A stretch of DNA of 64,000 nucleotides from Rhizophagus irregularis (lineage: Eukaryota > Glomeromycota > Glomeromycetes > Glomerales > Glomeraceae). Where the stretch lies: NCBI RefSeq assembly GCF_026210795.1, contig NC_089429.1, forward strand, positions 3,534,001 to 3,598,000. The letters run 5' to 3'. The notes below the pieces were generated by a model. The model was given only the letters and a program-made list of their open reading frames with translations. It did no database searches and was not told where the DNA came from. Positions 19,856-32,252 of the stretch are shown in pieces; the first letter of the stretch is position 1; every line of letters starts with the position of its first letter. The position numbers and the translations under genes were made by a program.

Positions 19856-22165
19856 TTAAAAATCTCGTTTCTTTTTATTTAACCCATTATCTTGCTTTTG
19901 ATCAGAATATCTTTTTACAGATTTTGATAACTTTAGCTTATTTCCATTAGTCCATTCAAAAAATTTACACCGACTTTCTTGAGAGTTTCCGACGGGTCTG
20001 TTTAAGAAGAAAACAATTAATTTATTTAATAATATATATTGAATCAGAAAACTTTGTTATTTATTACCTTGAACACAAGTAGAATCGTCTTCCCTGATTT
20101 ATCCCTGGTTTGTTGACTGTATATTCCTTACATGGCTCTCCATGTCCAATACAATTTGGAATAGGCCGTGGTTTAAACAAAGCGTTCCATTGAGATTGTA
20201 TATCACTTTTATTATTGCTGGAAGAAACTTCTATGCACTCATCTTCAACATTATTAATAATATCATCTAAAGATTCTTCAAAAGAATTTGAAGAATCTGA
20301 TATATTTTCTGAAATAGTACTCTTTTCTTGTAAACCTTGAGAGTCTTTCAGTTCTATCGATTTTGTTACTTCCTCTAACTTTTTTTCTGGTGGTGTATCT
20401 TGAGAAGCTTTTTTGAACAATGATATTAAAGATACTTGATTGGTTGGATATGATAATTTTGACTTTGCCTGTGCTTTGCTACTTTTTTCCTTAATAAGTT
20501 TGGAAGAATTAGCTTTAGCTTTTTGAACTTTAATAACCGAAGCTTGGCCTGACTTCCTTTTAATTTCCGATTGCTCTTTTAAACCTTCAGAGATGTCAAT
20601 TGATGAATCTGTTGGTATTGTATTACTAGTTAAAGTTTCAGGAATATTTTCAACAATGTTATCATTACTTGTCTTTACTGATTTCCTTTCCTGTGCCTCT
20701 TTTTCTTTTATCTCCTGTTTGATAAAAAAGCTTTTCAATGTTTGTTGCTTCCCAGAAAACCTTACCAAATTTTTTGCACAGAGCTTAGGTGTTAGGGTCA
20801 TTAAAGTATTTTCCTTAAGTAAGGAAAGTTTATTATCTCCTTCATATATTTCATCAAACAATTCACAAGAGACAGGACAATGATCTGACCCCATAATGTC
20901 TTGTTCTACATTGCATGACTTGAACCATTTAGTTAAGCCTTCACTAACAAGTATATAATCTAAACGTGTTCCTAAATACAATAAAGAGAAAAAATAAGCA
21001 TTAACTGTCATTAAATTTTTTTTAAAAAAAAGTTTTCACATTACCATAATTTATTGGCCTGGTATTAGTTTTAAAAATATTAAAAATATTATTAGTGAGT
21101 TTCTATTGAAAGAAGAGTCGTAATAATTATTATGAAATATTGCATCACCTTGCATTGATTAATGTATTCCAGCCTATTAACGAATAGAAATATACTTTTA
21201 CGTATATCCAATAATAATAATAATATACATTAATAATTTATAGTAATAAAACAACTTACATGTAAATAATCCTTCTTCATCCGGATGAAACTTCCTACAC
21301 AAATCAATCATTGGCCCGTTCGGTGAAATCCAACTGTCAAGCCATTTTCTTGCCGGATGGTCACCAAAAGATTTTAAACCATGTTCCTTAATTGATTTTT
21401 GAGGATCACAATGATCAATTACTCGATGTGTTACATTCAAATCTCCAACAATTATAACTTCTCTCCCAGAATCAAGTAGAGCTTCTGCACGTCTTTGTAG
21501 AATATTATAGAATCTTAGTTTGTAAGGAAGTCGCCCTTGGGATGATTCGTGTACACAGTAGACATTGAACAATACAAATATCCCAAAATCAAGGATAACA
21601 CATCGACCTTCTGAATCTATTTCCAACAATTCTTCAGTTGTAAATTCACTAATAATACTGGGTCCGATTCCTGCCGTCGTTACATCTTTCGATTTAGCAT
21701 TCGCTGGTACTTCGTTTAGAATACCGGAGATTCCTTCCTCAGCTGCAATAGGTCTTATGACACTTGTCTTTACATAGATGACGACCCCAGCATATCCACC
21801 TTTTCCTCTCGAAGAAGAAAAATAAGCATCATATCCTGGTACTATTGCCAATGAAGAATCTAACTTATCTAAAGTAATTTTTGTTTCTTGAAAACAAATT
21901 ATATCAGCGTTGAGCGTATCCAGTACTTGCTAAAATAAATTATGGCTTTAAAAAAAATTTAAAATATAAAAGTTATGGTATTTAAAAATTAACCTTATAA
22001 TCCTTATGCTTGCTCCATCTATACTTTATGAAAGCATTTCGAAAATCAGTTTGAAACACGTATTCACTCAGAAAGAACAATTGACCATTGGAATTTTTCA
22101 ATGACTTACGGATAATAGTTTGTAATTGACCTTATCCCATTAACATTCCACGTTATTATACGCAT
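19856..22165 (-). CDS. APN2: AP endonuclease 2 (APN2/APEX2 type) with PIP box and GRF zinc finger
   Basis: Nuclear exonuclease III-family enzyme that cuts at abasic sites and trims blocked 3' ends. Six exons by hand: 21994-22165, 21260-21929, 21149-21173, 21045-21058, 20068-20971, 19856-19997 (all GT-AG). Motifs: MRIITWNVNGI at the start, ADIICFQETKI with the metal-binding Glu, VGDLNVTH, CWNTLINAR and NYGTRLDYIL (both catalytic-loop regions), IMGSDHCPVS with the catalytic Asp-His. The C-terminus has a PCNA-binding QQTLKSFF and a GRF zinc finger (CIGHGEPCKEY ... FYLCSR ... CKFFEW). Exons 3 and 4 are only 25 and 14 bases. Total exon length is 1927, one base too many: exon 1 shifts after NGIR (AGGTCAATTACAA, about 22131), and without the extra T the reading is 641 residues and in frame throughout. 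This is either a sequencing error or a real mutation. Confidence 0.9.
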
Positions 22166-23079
22166 ACTTTATGGAATATTAAGTGAAATTGTAGTTGATC
22201 TCACTAATATTGACTCGAAAAATAAAATATATATATAAATATTTTTCTACGAAAGTCCGAATTTAGACGCGTATCATTTTAAAAGTGATTCAGGTCTATA
22301 TTCTCTACTATATTCTGTACAACCAAATTGTTCATATACAGACAGTATCAGTCATTTTTTTTTTTATATTTTAAATTTATTTTGCTATTCGAAAGGAGTA
22401 TATATTATCAAATTTTTATTTTAAAAAGTATGCATTTATAATAAAAATAAATAAGTTAGAATATGCACAAGTGATTTATTAATGATTTATTAATTCTTTC
22501 ATACTTGCACAATTTTACAATTTTAAAAATTCACTGTTTTTATTTTTATTTTTTATTATTAGTTTTAAAGAAATATATATAAGTGATGTTTGATTTCCAA
22601 AATACCTGTATTCTTTTTAAAGAATTTGATATTTAACAATATATTTATTGACAAGTAATATATGCTATCTAAAAATTGTTGTGGTATTAAAGTAACATAA
22701 TAATTATATTAGAAATATAGAGAAGTATTTGCCATAACTAATAATATGATTTAAATAAAGAGGTATTCATACGACGAAGTTACGTCACTTACGTGTATAC
22801 GTGTATGATTAATTTATTAGAAAATTAGAAAATAAAAATTTTAGGATTATATACATTATACTGCATAATTATAGTAAAAAATTTGAAACAACAAATCAAC
22901 ATCTGATTAATTACCGAACGAACTAACCTTAACTTTTTAGACCATAGTAAAAAGTATCATTAAGACTTAATTACTGTTCCTTTAAAAAATTCGTTAAGAG
23001 TCTTAGTATCATACTTTTTTATTTCTTCTGCTAGCGTGAGGGCTTGTTTTCCGTTGACATAAATACAAGTTTTTTTTTT
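22166..23079. other. Intergenic between APN2 and the hydrolase gene
   Basis: AT-rich. It would contain the APN2 promoter and the 3' region of the minus-strand hydrolase gene. No specific site is recognised with confidence. Confidence 0.5.
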
Positions 23080-24603
23080 TTACAAGTATTTATTAAAAAA
23101 CTCATAAATTCTCTTCCAAGCTAAACTTTTAATTTCATCATTATCACCACCGACAAAACCAAGTTCTTTGCGCATTTTTAATGCCCATTCTTCATCATTC
23201 AAAAATGCGTGACCTTGTCCGTCATATCTATAAATTGCAATTTCTTTTCCTGGCTCATCAAATCTTTCTATTCCTTCTTCAAGTTGTCTTTCAAGAGAAT
23301 TAGCTAAATAGAAAAAAATAAAAATATCAAAAATTATACAGCTATAAAAAAAAAAGTTTCTTGCATGATTGCATGATTGCATACCAGCATTTAGATCACT
23401 AAACCCAGTCATATTATCTTCCTTTCCAAAATGACCCTAGATATTAAGTCCATTATTATAATTTCTAAAAATTATCTTTTCATAAGTTTATGTTTGAAAC
23501 CACGAACCTGCACGGGAGTTGTTACAGCAATAACAGACAAATCACAAATTGTCGGAGATGGAATACCATAACAAGTAACAGCCGCGCTCAAAGGTTTCTT
23601 TGGCTTCAAATGTGATGCAAGAGCAAGACTCATAGCACCTAATATTCAAATTCAAAAATTTTTTCTAAATGAAAAAAAAAAAAATAACTCTCATTTTTAG
23701 ATAAATAATTAATCTCACCTCCCATACAAAATCCGATGGATCCAATTTTTCTGAAATAAATCATCACTCACGTGGTTATTAAAATTCTCAATAATTATTT
23801 TTGATAATCATATCTAAAACCTACTCTCGATTTTCTTTATTCAAAGAGTCAACAAGTGACTCTAACTCCACTAACGCATGTTTCCAATCCAAATTCTTTT
23901 TATGCATATTAAATGAAATAAAATGTTATATTGACTCTATTGAAGACAAATACGTTTTGTATATGATTAAAAGATTCTTACAGTCATTAGATGACTCGCT
24001 TCCTAATAAAATTTAGAAACAAAAAATTTAAAACAAATCACGTTTTTTTTAAAAAAAATATTTCATTAATATGCTTACCTCTTGAGATAAGCCAAGTTTA
24101 CCTTTGTAAAGATCGGGAACAACAGTCAATGTATTTGTATTATCAGCAATACGTTGAGCATGAATTTTGATTTGTTCATTAATCCCCCACCTATTTAATT
24201 AATATAAATTCTTCGCGTATTATTCGCATTATTGCACATTTCAACACTTTTCACAATATTTACCAATTTACTTTTTATTTTATTACAATAAAGAACATAA
24301 ATAAACTTACCATTCTTGTAAGACTAATATAGCAGAATTCTTTTTCTCTTGTCCATTTTTTGGTAAAAATCTTAAAGTTTTAAAAGGTAATCCTTCACTA
24401 ACTTCGCTTTCAGGCTTAGTACTCATTTTTCTTGTAATTGGATAATTGTATTCAACTTTTAAAAAATTATTTTCAATACAATTTTTAAAGAATTTATTGT
24501 GTAATTTATTAATTTGATGAAAGGTATGGATTTTCTTTTGTTGAAAATAAATGGGTAGTTTAAAATTTAACTTTATAATATTAGAAAAAATAATTGGACT
24601 CAT
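23080..24603 (-). CDS. Dienelactone hydrolase-family alpha/beta hydrolase
   Basis: Eight GT-AG exons by hand: 24311-24603, 24079-24190, 23982-24002, 23825-23895, 23719-23750, 23508-23638, 23385-23436, 23080-23303. They sum to 936 bases, giving 311 residues with no frame break. Family marks: VLQEWWGINEQIK near the N-terminal side, DLYKGKLG, EASHLM, NLDWKHAL, the nucleophile elbow GSIGFCMGG (catalytic Cys), GHFGKEDN and DGQGHAFLN (catalytic His). The class hydrolyses dienelactones and related esters; the substrate here is unknown. The first 58 residues are basic and hydroxylated without acidic residues before about residue 44 (MSPIIFSNIIKLNFK...), which looks like a mitochondrial presequence. 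An inner Met (MSTKPESEVSEG) would give a cytosolic form with the usual family length. Exons 3 and 5 are micro-exons of 21 and 32 bases. Confidence 0.88.
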
Positions 24604-25697
24604 CTGTAATAAATAAATAATTTTTTTTAAAAAAGTTGTACAAAACTTTCCAAACTCGTAAATATTACGATATTTTTTAAAAAAGAAAAAAAGATTTTGT
24701 TTGCAATCAAAGATTTTTTTATGCGTGACATGTTTTAATTAGGAAAATCTAAACCTTTCCTTTTACAGTATTTACATACAGTGTATAAAAAAAATAGTTT
24801 TCGATTATAGTAATTTTTTTCTTTTTTTTGAGTTTATTTTTATATAATCATTTTTTTTTCTATTTTGTAAAGAATTCCCTAATCAATAATAAAAGAATTT
24901 TTTTTAAAAAAAAAAAAAAATTTTTATGGAAAAAAAAACTAATCTAATAAAAACTACTTTTCAAAAGTGAAGAATTTTTTTTTTTTGCATGTTTCTTTTT
25001 TTTCATTGCATTCGTAAATTAATTAATGTCACTTAGATATAAGCAAAAAAAGAAATATTTACGAATCATTATTAGGAATAAAAAAAGAGAAATACTTTTT
25101 AAAATTAAAAAAAAAAAACCTTTGATTATTGCAATCATACCTTCTTGTCTTTTTCTTAAAGCAAAAGAAAAAAAAAGAAAAAAAAAGATCAATTATAATC
25201 AAAGATAAAAAAAAAATTTAAAAGGGGAAGGGGGAAATTTTTGTACAAATGCGCTTATTTCAGAGAATATATATTACACCAATTCAATCTATTACTATAT
25301 AGTAATAATACATAGCAATAAAATGAATCAAAATAGTTTGTGGAAAAAGAAACAAAATCCATCGTGTATTGTACACAACAGACCCCAATATGATTTATGA
25401 GAATGTAAAAAAACTAAACACAAATGTTCATTAAAGTGAATTAAATCCGCAATGATTAGAATATATAAAAGAAATGGGAATTATTAAATTTATGCAAATT
25501 AAATTGCGTGGTTTCTTGTTATAATTGCTCGGTTATTTTCCCTTAACATCAAAAAAAAAAGCTTGGAAAATTAAAAGCCATATTTGATTAAAAAAAGACA
25601 AATGTGTTACTATTAGTCAAGCTAATAGAATTCAACACATATTATTCTTTAATCACTGACAACTCTTGATAATAAAATATTATAAAAATTGATCAGT
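24604..25697. other. Intergenic, poly-A/poly-T rich
   Basis: Long A and T runs. It holds the hydrolase promoter on the minus strand and the 3' region of TBP. A short open frame at 25026-25208 is almost only Lys, Ile and Arg and reflects base composition. No gene is supported. Confidence 0.5.
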
Positions 25698-27038
25698 TTA
25701 AGGCTTTCTAAATTCAGTTAATACAGGATAGATGGATTCAAAAGCATCATAAATTTCCTGTCGTACCTATAAAGTGTAACAGAAAATCATTTAAAATTAA
25801 TTAACAGCGCCGTTTATACATGTTCGATAAAATTTTTATATCTACTTACTTTAGCACCAGTTAATACAATTTTTCCGGACACAAAGATTAAAAGTACAAT
25901 CTTAGGCTTAACCATACGATAAATAAGACCTGGGAATAATTCTGGTTCATACTAAAAAAAAGACAGAGAAAATATTAAGAACAAAAATACTCATGCTATT
26001 TATATTAAAAAATTTGTTAAATTCTTTTCTTTTGCAATACTTACACTGCTGAAATGTCCGTGAGAATAAGCTAAACCTTCCAAACGAATAGGGAATTTAA
26101 CATCACAAGATCCGACAATGTTTTGAATCTTGAAATCGGTAAATTTAGCAGCAAAGCCGAGTTTCTGAATGATACGAGCGTATTTTCTGCTTGCAAGTTT
26201 GGAGTCATCTTCAGATTTAGCACCGGTGACGACCATCTTGCCAGAAGCAAAGATCAGGGCCGTCGTTTTAGGTTCACGGATACGCATGATAACAGCAGCG
26301 AAACGCTAATAACATGGGTGGTTGTATCATTGTTTAGCATAAATATTCTTGATATAATTTTATATACCACAGTTGACTATGCTACTAACGCATGGAATGC
26401 GGTAGTACCTTTGGATTATACTCCGCGTTTCTGGCATGAAGTGCAATTGTTTTGAGGTCAAGTCTACAGTCAAGGTTGACAGTGGCGACGATGTTTCTAA
26501 AAACAAGGATCACGTGAAAATGTTTCACAAATGGAGCACAAGATATAAAGATAGAGAAAATCAATATAAATATAGACGAATTTTGGATTTTGGCTTGTTT
26601 TTTCGTTCTTACAACTCTTTCCACTTTTACGTTTAAAGAAAATTCATTATTTTTTTTTTGAAAAAAAAGGCGCTTTTATCTTCTTACCGGTAATTTTTTT
26701 TTTTACGAATAAATGAGAGAACGAAAAACCAAACCAAAAATCCATATAAAAGAGAAAAAAAAAAAATAGTTCTTTTCAGCTTTCACACTGAAAAACCATG
26801 AACCATCGACTGAAAATACTTACTGCAACGTAGGAACCATTCCAGCAACGCTTTGTGGTTGTGACTGGTTTGTTTGATCAGCGACACTACTGTTTTGTTC
26901 GTCAACCATCATGTTAGAGCCAGGATACGTTAACGCTCCATTTCCGATTGGAGTCGTTGGTACGGCAACAGGATGTACTTGAACAAAAGCAGCAGGTGCT
27001 GAATATTGAGTGTTGGGAAGGATAGCTTGATGGTTCAT
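25698..27038 (-). CDS. TBP: TATA-binding protein (TBP)
   Basis: General transcription factor subunit that binds the TATA box as part of TFIID, and also serves RNA polymerases I and III. Five GT-AG exons by hand: 26824-27038, 26409-26496, 26045-26305, 25850-25951, 25698-25766, giving 735 bases and 244 residues. The N-terminal 70 residues are Pro/Gln/Ala-rich and variable. The saddle starts at about residue 72 with two direct repeats: [20 protein letters not shown] ... [16 protein letters not shown] and [17 protein letters not shown] ... [16 protein letters not shown]. The protein ends [14 protein letters not shown], as in other TBPs. All core residues expected for DNA bending (Phe and Val positions) appear kept. 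Confidence 0.97.
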
Positions 27039-30000
27039 GACGAGATTTCAGAAGTAAATAAAAATTTCGTTTTGGTAAAAAGGTTGTATAAAAAAACTTT
27101 ATTTTTTTTTTGTTTCGTTCGTTCTTTTTTTTCTTTCGTTTCTTTTCAAAATAGAAAGGAAAAAGTTACAATAAAAGAAAAATATTTCAATGAAAAGGGA
27201 AAAAACGAGGCAATCAGTTATAGTGAACAAAAAGTATTGAGCTAATCCTCACTGAAGAGTTTAGGACAAAAGGTCGTAAAGACGTATAGAATAAAAAAAA
27301 TAATTTTGTTTATAAGGGTTTGTCCTATTTATGCTTTTTTCTGTATTTGTAATTAAGATGACGTAATAGTTTGACGTCAGTCTCGTCCAAAAAAAAAGAT
27401 CACAGGACCGAATGATTAGAAGAAAAACTAAAATATGATAACCTACTATCGTCAAGGAAAAAAAAAAATAAAAAACAGTTGGATTGATATGATTGGATAA
27501 TGGATAATGATTGGTGATTTTTTTGAAAAAAAAAAAAATTTTTTTTAATTTCTAAGAAAAAAATTTTTTTTTTAAAGGACGAGGCCGTTAGTCGGAAATT
27601 CGGGGAGCAAGTGGGGTTTGAGGGATATTTATACAGTTTTTGAAAATAGCCGAGTCATTATTAATAATTTCATAAATAATTTCACGGGATTAAGTATACT
27701 ACTCGCGATCATATTCCATAAAAAGTAGGTTTATTGGTTCAACAAACCAGACACAGCCATGCGGAATTGTAGACAAACAAGACAGCAATAAAAGAAACAC
27801 AAGCAATAAAATAAATATATATGTTATGTACTTTAAAAAGGATTCATATTGTTGTATATCATCACCATCATAATACATAAATAAATATTACAATATTATA
27901 TTTTGTATATATATAATATACTTACCGTGTATTGATTGACAATCAGTCATAATAAACTGTTGTATATTGCTTTATTTTCGGAGTGAATTTTACACTTGAA
28001 ACATATAAATTCCAACTAACTAATTAAAGACTAGAAGAAGAGCTACACAAAAATGGACATAAATTAAAATAAATACTTTTTTTTCAATGTATAAAAATAA
28101 AAAAAAAAAACTAATACGAAAAAAGAACAAAAAAAAAATTTTTTTTGGGGGGGCTTTTTTTTTCATTTTTCTCATTTGTCGCTTTTAAATATTATATATA
28201 CGGAATAAATCAATAATCTCGATAACGTTTCACTCACAAAATAAAAAATCAGAATTGATCAAGTATAGGTACAAAACTTGCTTATCGTCTCATTACTGAT
28301 GAATGGGTCCCTTATTATAATTATGATAATATATCGGGTCTTTGTTGGGCTGGTCTCCATACATTACTTTTTGGCGAAAAAAAAACGCGGGCTGAGTGAA
28401 AAGAAGTCGTAAAGGCGGCTTTTAACCTTTCAAGGTGATAGTAAAAAGCGAAAATTTTACTAGGACAATAAAAAAAAAAAAAGTTTTTATTGTTTATGCG
28501 CAGTAAACAGGAACTAAGAGAACTCCTTTCAAACTGAGAGTAATAACTTCTTCAACTACTGCGGTTGGTTACGGAATTTTGTCGAAAAACTCCGCACTTG
28601 AATTCTCATCATCTTTCTTTGTAACAGGAAACCTTTACTTTGTTTAATAAATAATAAAAAGTTGTTTCTAATAACATATTGGTTTCTTTGTAAAGTTTTA
28701 AACGTAATAAGGAAAAGGTTAAGAAATTAGCAACTGAAACATATTTGAAAAGACTTCTTTTTTGCTTGTTCAAAAGAAAAAAAAAAAAAAAAGAACAGAA
28801 CACAAAAAGCAACACAGAAACAACACTCAACGGGGTAAAAAGCAAATCATTATTTGAACATACCTTTTTGTGACTTATTTTTTTATAATTTGTTGCATAT
28901 AATTTAACTGTTTACAGCCCAATGTTACAGTGTCATGTGGGTTATTTGTTATCTTATTTACAAAATATTAGTAAATGAAAGAAAAGAATTTAGGAATCGT
29001 TACAAAAAATCTAATTTTACCTATTTAATTGAAACTAATAATCTCGGGGTACCCCGGCAATCATATTCCGATTCAAATGGTGTTAATGGTGTTCCTTTTA
29101 TAGTATAATAAAATGTTGTGTAAGTATTTATATACATGTTTCGAGTAAGTGTGATTTATTGATTGGTTTTCATTATCTGCAATGACAAATTCTTATTTAC
29201 AACAATTAGAAGCAGAAACCCCTTTGTCACTCTTACTAACCTTTTAACGGAATTTAAATGAATATCATATTATCATTGAATCTCCTAGACCTTCTAGCCC
29301 CCTACTAAAAGCTATACGCCACGTTTTACACTAAAAAGGGGACTAAAGATGGCGTGCAAAATACAAAGGCGTCTATATTCCCGTTTTTTTCCGATCAGTT
29401 TAGTAGTTTAACAGGTAGTTACATAAAACTTAATACAGATGTAAATGTACCTAGAAAGACGCTCATAGATCAAAAAAATTGTAAACTTGTAAAGTTTATT
29501 GAAAGTGAGGGTGAATTATTTTTAAAAAAACGTGTAAAATTGATTAAATAAAGGATAAAGTAATGACGAAATTTACTTTAACGGTTTACCTTAGAAGAGT
29601 TTGTTTTAAATTCTTGTATCTCTTTGATAACTCTATCTTTTTTTTCTTTTTTTACTTTGACAAGAAGGTAAAAATTTTTTTTTTTTAAGAAAGTTGGAAG
29701 AAAAAAAGAGAGTAAGGAACAAAATGAAAATGTGTAGAAATACAAGAAATACAAGAACTTTGGCTGATAAACTACTAATTTAACTAATTTATAGTGTGCA
29801 ACCGCCAATTTTTGTACAAGTACATTTTTTTATATAAATTACAGAGGTATTTTCAATCATATATACCTTAGTTTTAAGTGGTCCAGTGATTAGATTTCAA
29901 TAAAATTAAGCTCATTAGATTCGTCTCAATGAGAGGAATTTAATAGTATTTATTTTATCATAAATGAATCAATATTGACAGAGTTAGCATTTGAAGTAAC

Positions 30001-30243
30001 TTTATTAAATATATGGTATTTAAAATTTTAAGTACAATGATTTTTACGTACATTTCACATGATAAACACATGACTATAAATAAATTACGCAGTATCTTTT
30101 GATGTATTATAAAAAAAGCCTTTTTTTTCAAATAATTATGGTTATAGTACATACATAAATAAAATTATCAAATTGTCTTTCTATTAAAAAAAAAGAAAAA
30201 AGTTTTGAATTTATAATAATAATTGTAATTATAATTTAAGAAA
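27039..30243. other. 3.2 kb without a confident gene
   Basis: Upstream of TBP on the minus strand, so the first part is its promoter and 5' leader. There are many A/T runs. A small plus-strand frame at 29354-29551 (65 codons, MQNTKASIFPFFSDQF...) has more even composition than its surroundings but no recognisable family. No tRNA, rRNA or snRNA signature was found on reading. Confidence 0.45.
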
Positions 30244-32252
30244 TTACCCTGTCTCCTTGACATAATTACCTACGTGTTATATTTTAAAATAAAAATAAAT
30301 AAATATAACAAATTACCAATAAATGCAATAATTAAATTAAGTAAAGAATAAAAAACTTACCAGGGAATTCGCCTACAGTATTATTAACTCTTCCAACCCA
30401 CCAATCATTTGGCCCATCACCTCTCTCTAAAACTTCAATCTTATCACCTTTCCTAAAACTTAAATCATTTTCCTCTTTTCCTTCGAAATCGAACATTGCA
30501 GTGACATAACCACATGCAACAGGTATAACAGTGGTTGGAACAGCAAATCGATTTGGTGAAGAATCACATGACATTTCTGCATTTTTTGTTGCTGTATGAG
30601 ATCTCATAGTACTTTTAGAAATGGCACCGGCATCTTTGGAATTAAGAATATATTTTCTTCGGTACCAAACAAAGCAACTTACTACTAATAAAAGTAATCC
30701 TCCAAGAACTGCACCGACGATGACCCCAGCATTGGCTTTATGATTATCTAAAGGGTTTTTATCATCAGCATTAGTTGAATCAGTAGGATTTAAAGGAGAA
30801 GTTCCTTTACCTGGATTATTCTTAGTAGGAGGTAAATCAACTGGGGAGGATGGTAATTGATTACCGCGTATATAATTTAATAAACTATTTTTATCATCAT
30901 CATAACTAATATCAGATATTGAAACTCCTCCCACTGCTAACAATTTAGCATATAATGAACTAAAATCTTCATAAGATACATAAAAAATACTAAAATCTAC
31001 ATTAGAATTATAAGGATTATTATTATAAAGCCATGGAACAGAATTTGTTTGATCAAATTTACGCGTCCAATTATTTTTTGTATTACAGGAACCATAGGAA
31101 CCATTAGTTTGTGAATAATCAAGAGCATAAGCTGACAAATTCTTCCATGGCCATGAATATAATGCAGCGTTGGCTTGGATATTACAAAGATTTTTGATCT
31201 GAATTAATTGACCTCTAATTTCTTGTGGTATATCGTAAGGAACATATTTATATTCAACAGTCTGACTATCCATAATAGTTTTGTTAGTTACAACTTGAAA
31301 AGTATTCCCAAAATCTATCCCCATGATTATTTTTTCTTTGTTTTCTTTGCTAATTCTGAGACTCCAGATATCATATGCTTGTTTAAACCTTCCGTATGGA
31401 GAATTTGGATTTGTTGTAACATCATTTCCTACCGTGTTGAATTGGTTTGGGCTTGCATATAAACTAAAATGATATGTTTCAATATTAAGTAAATCAACAA
31501 TTTTATCATCAACCAGACTTATGATCTCTTCGCTAGGAGTAGGAGTGCTACCAACTGTTAACATTATTATTATTTTGTTCTGCAATTTAGTTTTCATATT
31601 CCTTATAAAAGCTCCAAAATCTGCGTCATTAACAGGTTTTTGATTACATGGAAATCCTCTCATTCCAGGATATTCAATATCCACCCCATCAAAGTTATTT
31701 TTTGTTATAAATTCACTTATATAGTCAAGAGCATCATAAAAATCTTTATCTTCCTTCCATGTTAAACGGTCATAATTTCTTATTGAAAGAAGAATCTATT
31801 ACAATAGAATAAACGTTAATGATTTAATTATTCATAATTATCAATTATATATTCTTATAATACATACTTTTACATTTTTTCCATTTGCATTTTTGGCGGC
31901 AATCAAAGCAGTATACTTCTCTTTATTTTTTTCGGGATTATTATAATCACTCACTATATTTCAAAATACAATTTGAGTAAAAAAAAAAATAAACTTTTGT
32001 ACGAAATGAAGCATCTTTTTTCCCCTTACCAATAAAATTTATATGACTATATAAATCCCATTGAATTGAATTAGGATCTATACTAGGTTGAACATAACCT
32101 ATTACTGGTCTATTAGTAAAATTTAAGGCACTCGGTTTACACCCATTATCCATTAAAGTGACTTGCGATGACACTATTGCTGCTATTGACAACAAGCTAT
32201 AAAAGACAAAAACTACAAACTTATTGAAAGGTGGAGGGTATATTTTACGCAT
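30244..32252 (-). CDS. Membrane-anchored GH18 chitinase-like protein with C-terminal SH3 domain
   Basis: Four GT-AG exons by hand: 32030-32252, 31868-31953, 30361-31795, 30244-30269 (the last only 26 bases), giving 1770 bases and 589 residues in frame. Order: a signal-like segment (FVVFVFYSLLSIAAIVSS), a GH18 barrel with VIGYVQPS, INFIVSDYN and the catalytic FDGVDIEYPG (DxxDxE complete), ending about residue 390; a Pro/Asn/Ser-rich stalk; a transmembrane segment (AGVIVGAVLGGLLLLVVSCF) followed by WYRRKY; a cytoplasmic Ser/Thr-rich stretch; and an SH3 domain (VTAMFDFEGKEENDLSFRKG, IEVLERGDGPNDWWVGRVN, GEFPGNYVKE). The layout puts a chitin-acting domain outside and an SH3 adaptor domain inside the cell, suggesting a link between the wall and the actin or polarity machinery. 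That role is inference. Confidence 0.88.

Noticed and set aside
28200-28460. Possible structured RNA in the less AT-rich stretch upstream of TBP
   Set aside because: No tRNA arms, no snRNA core motifs and no convincing long stem were found by reading.
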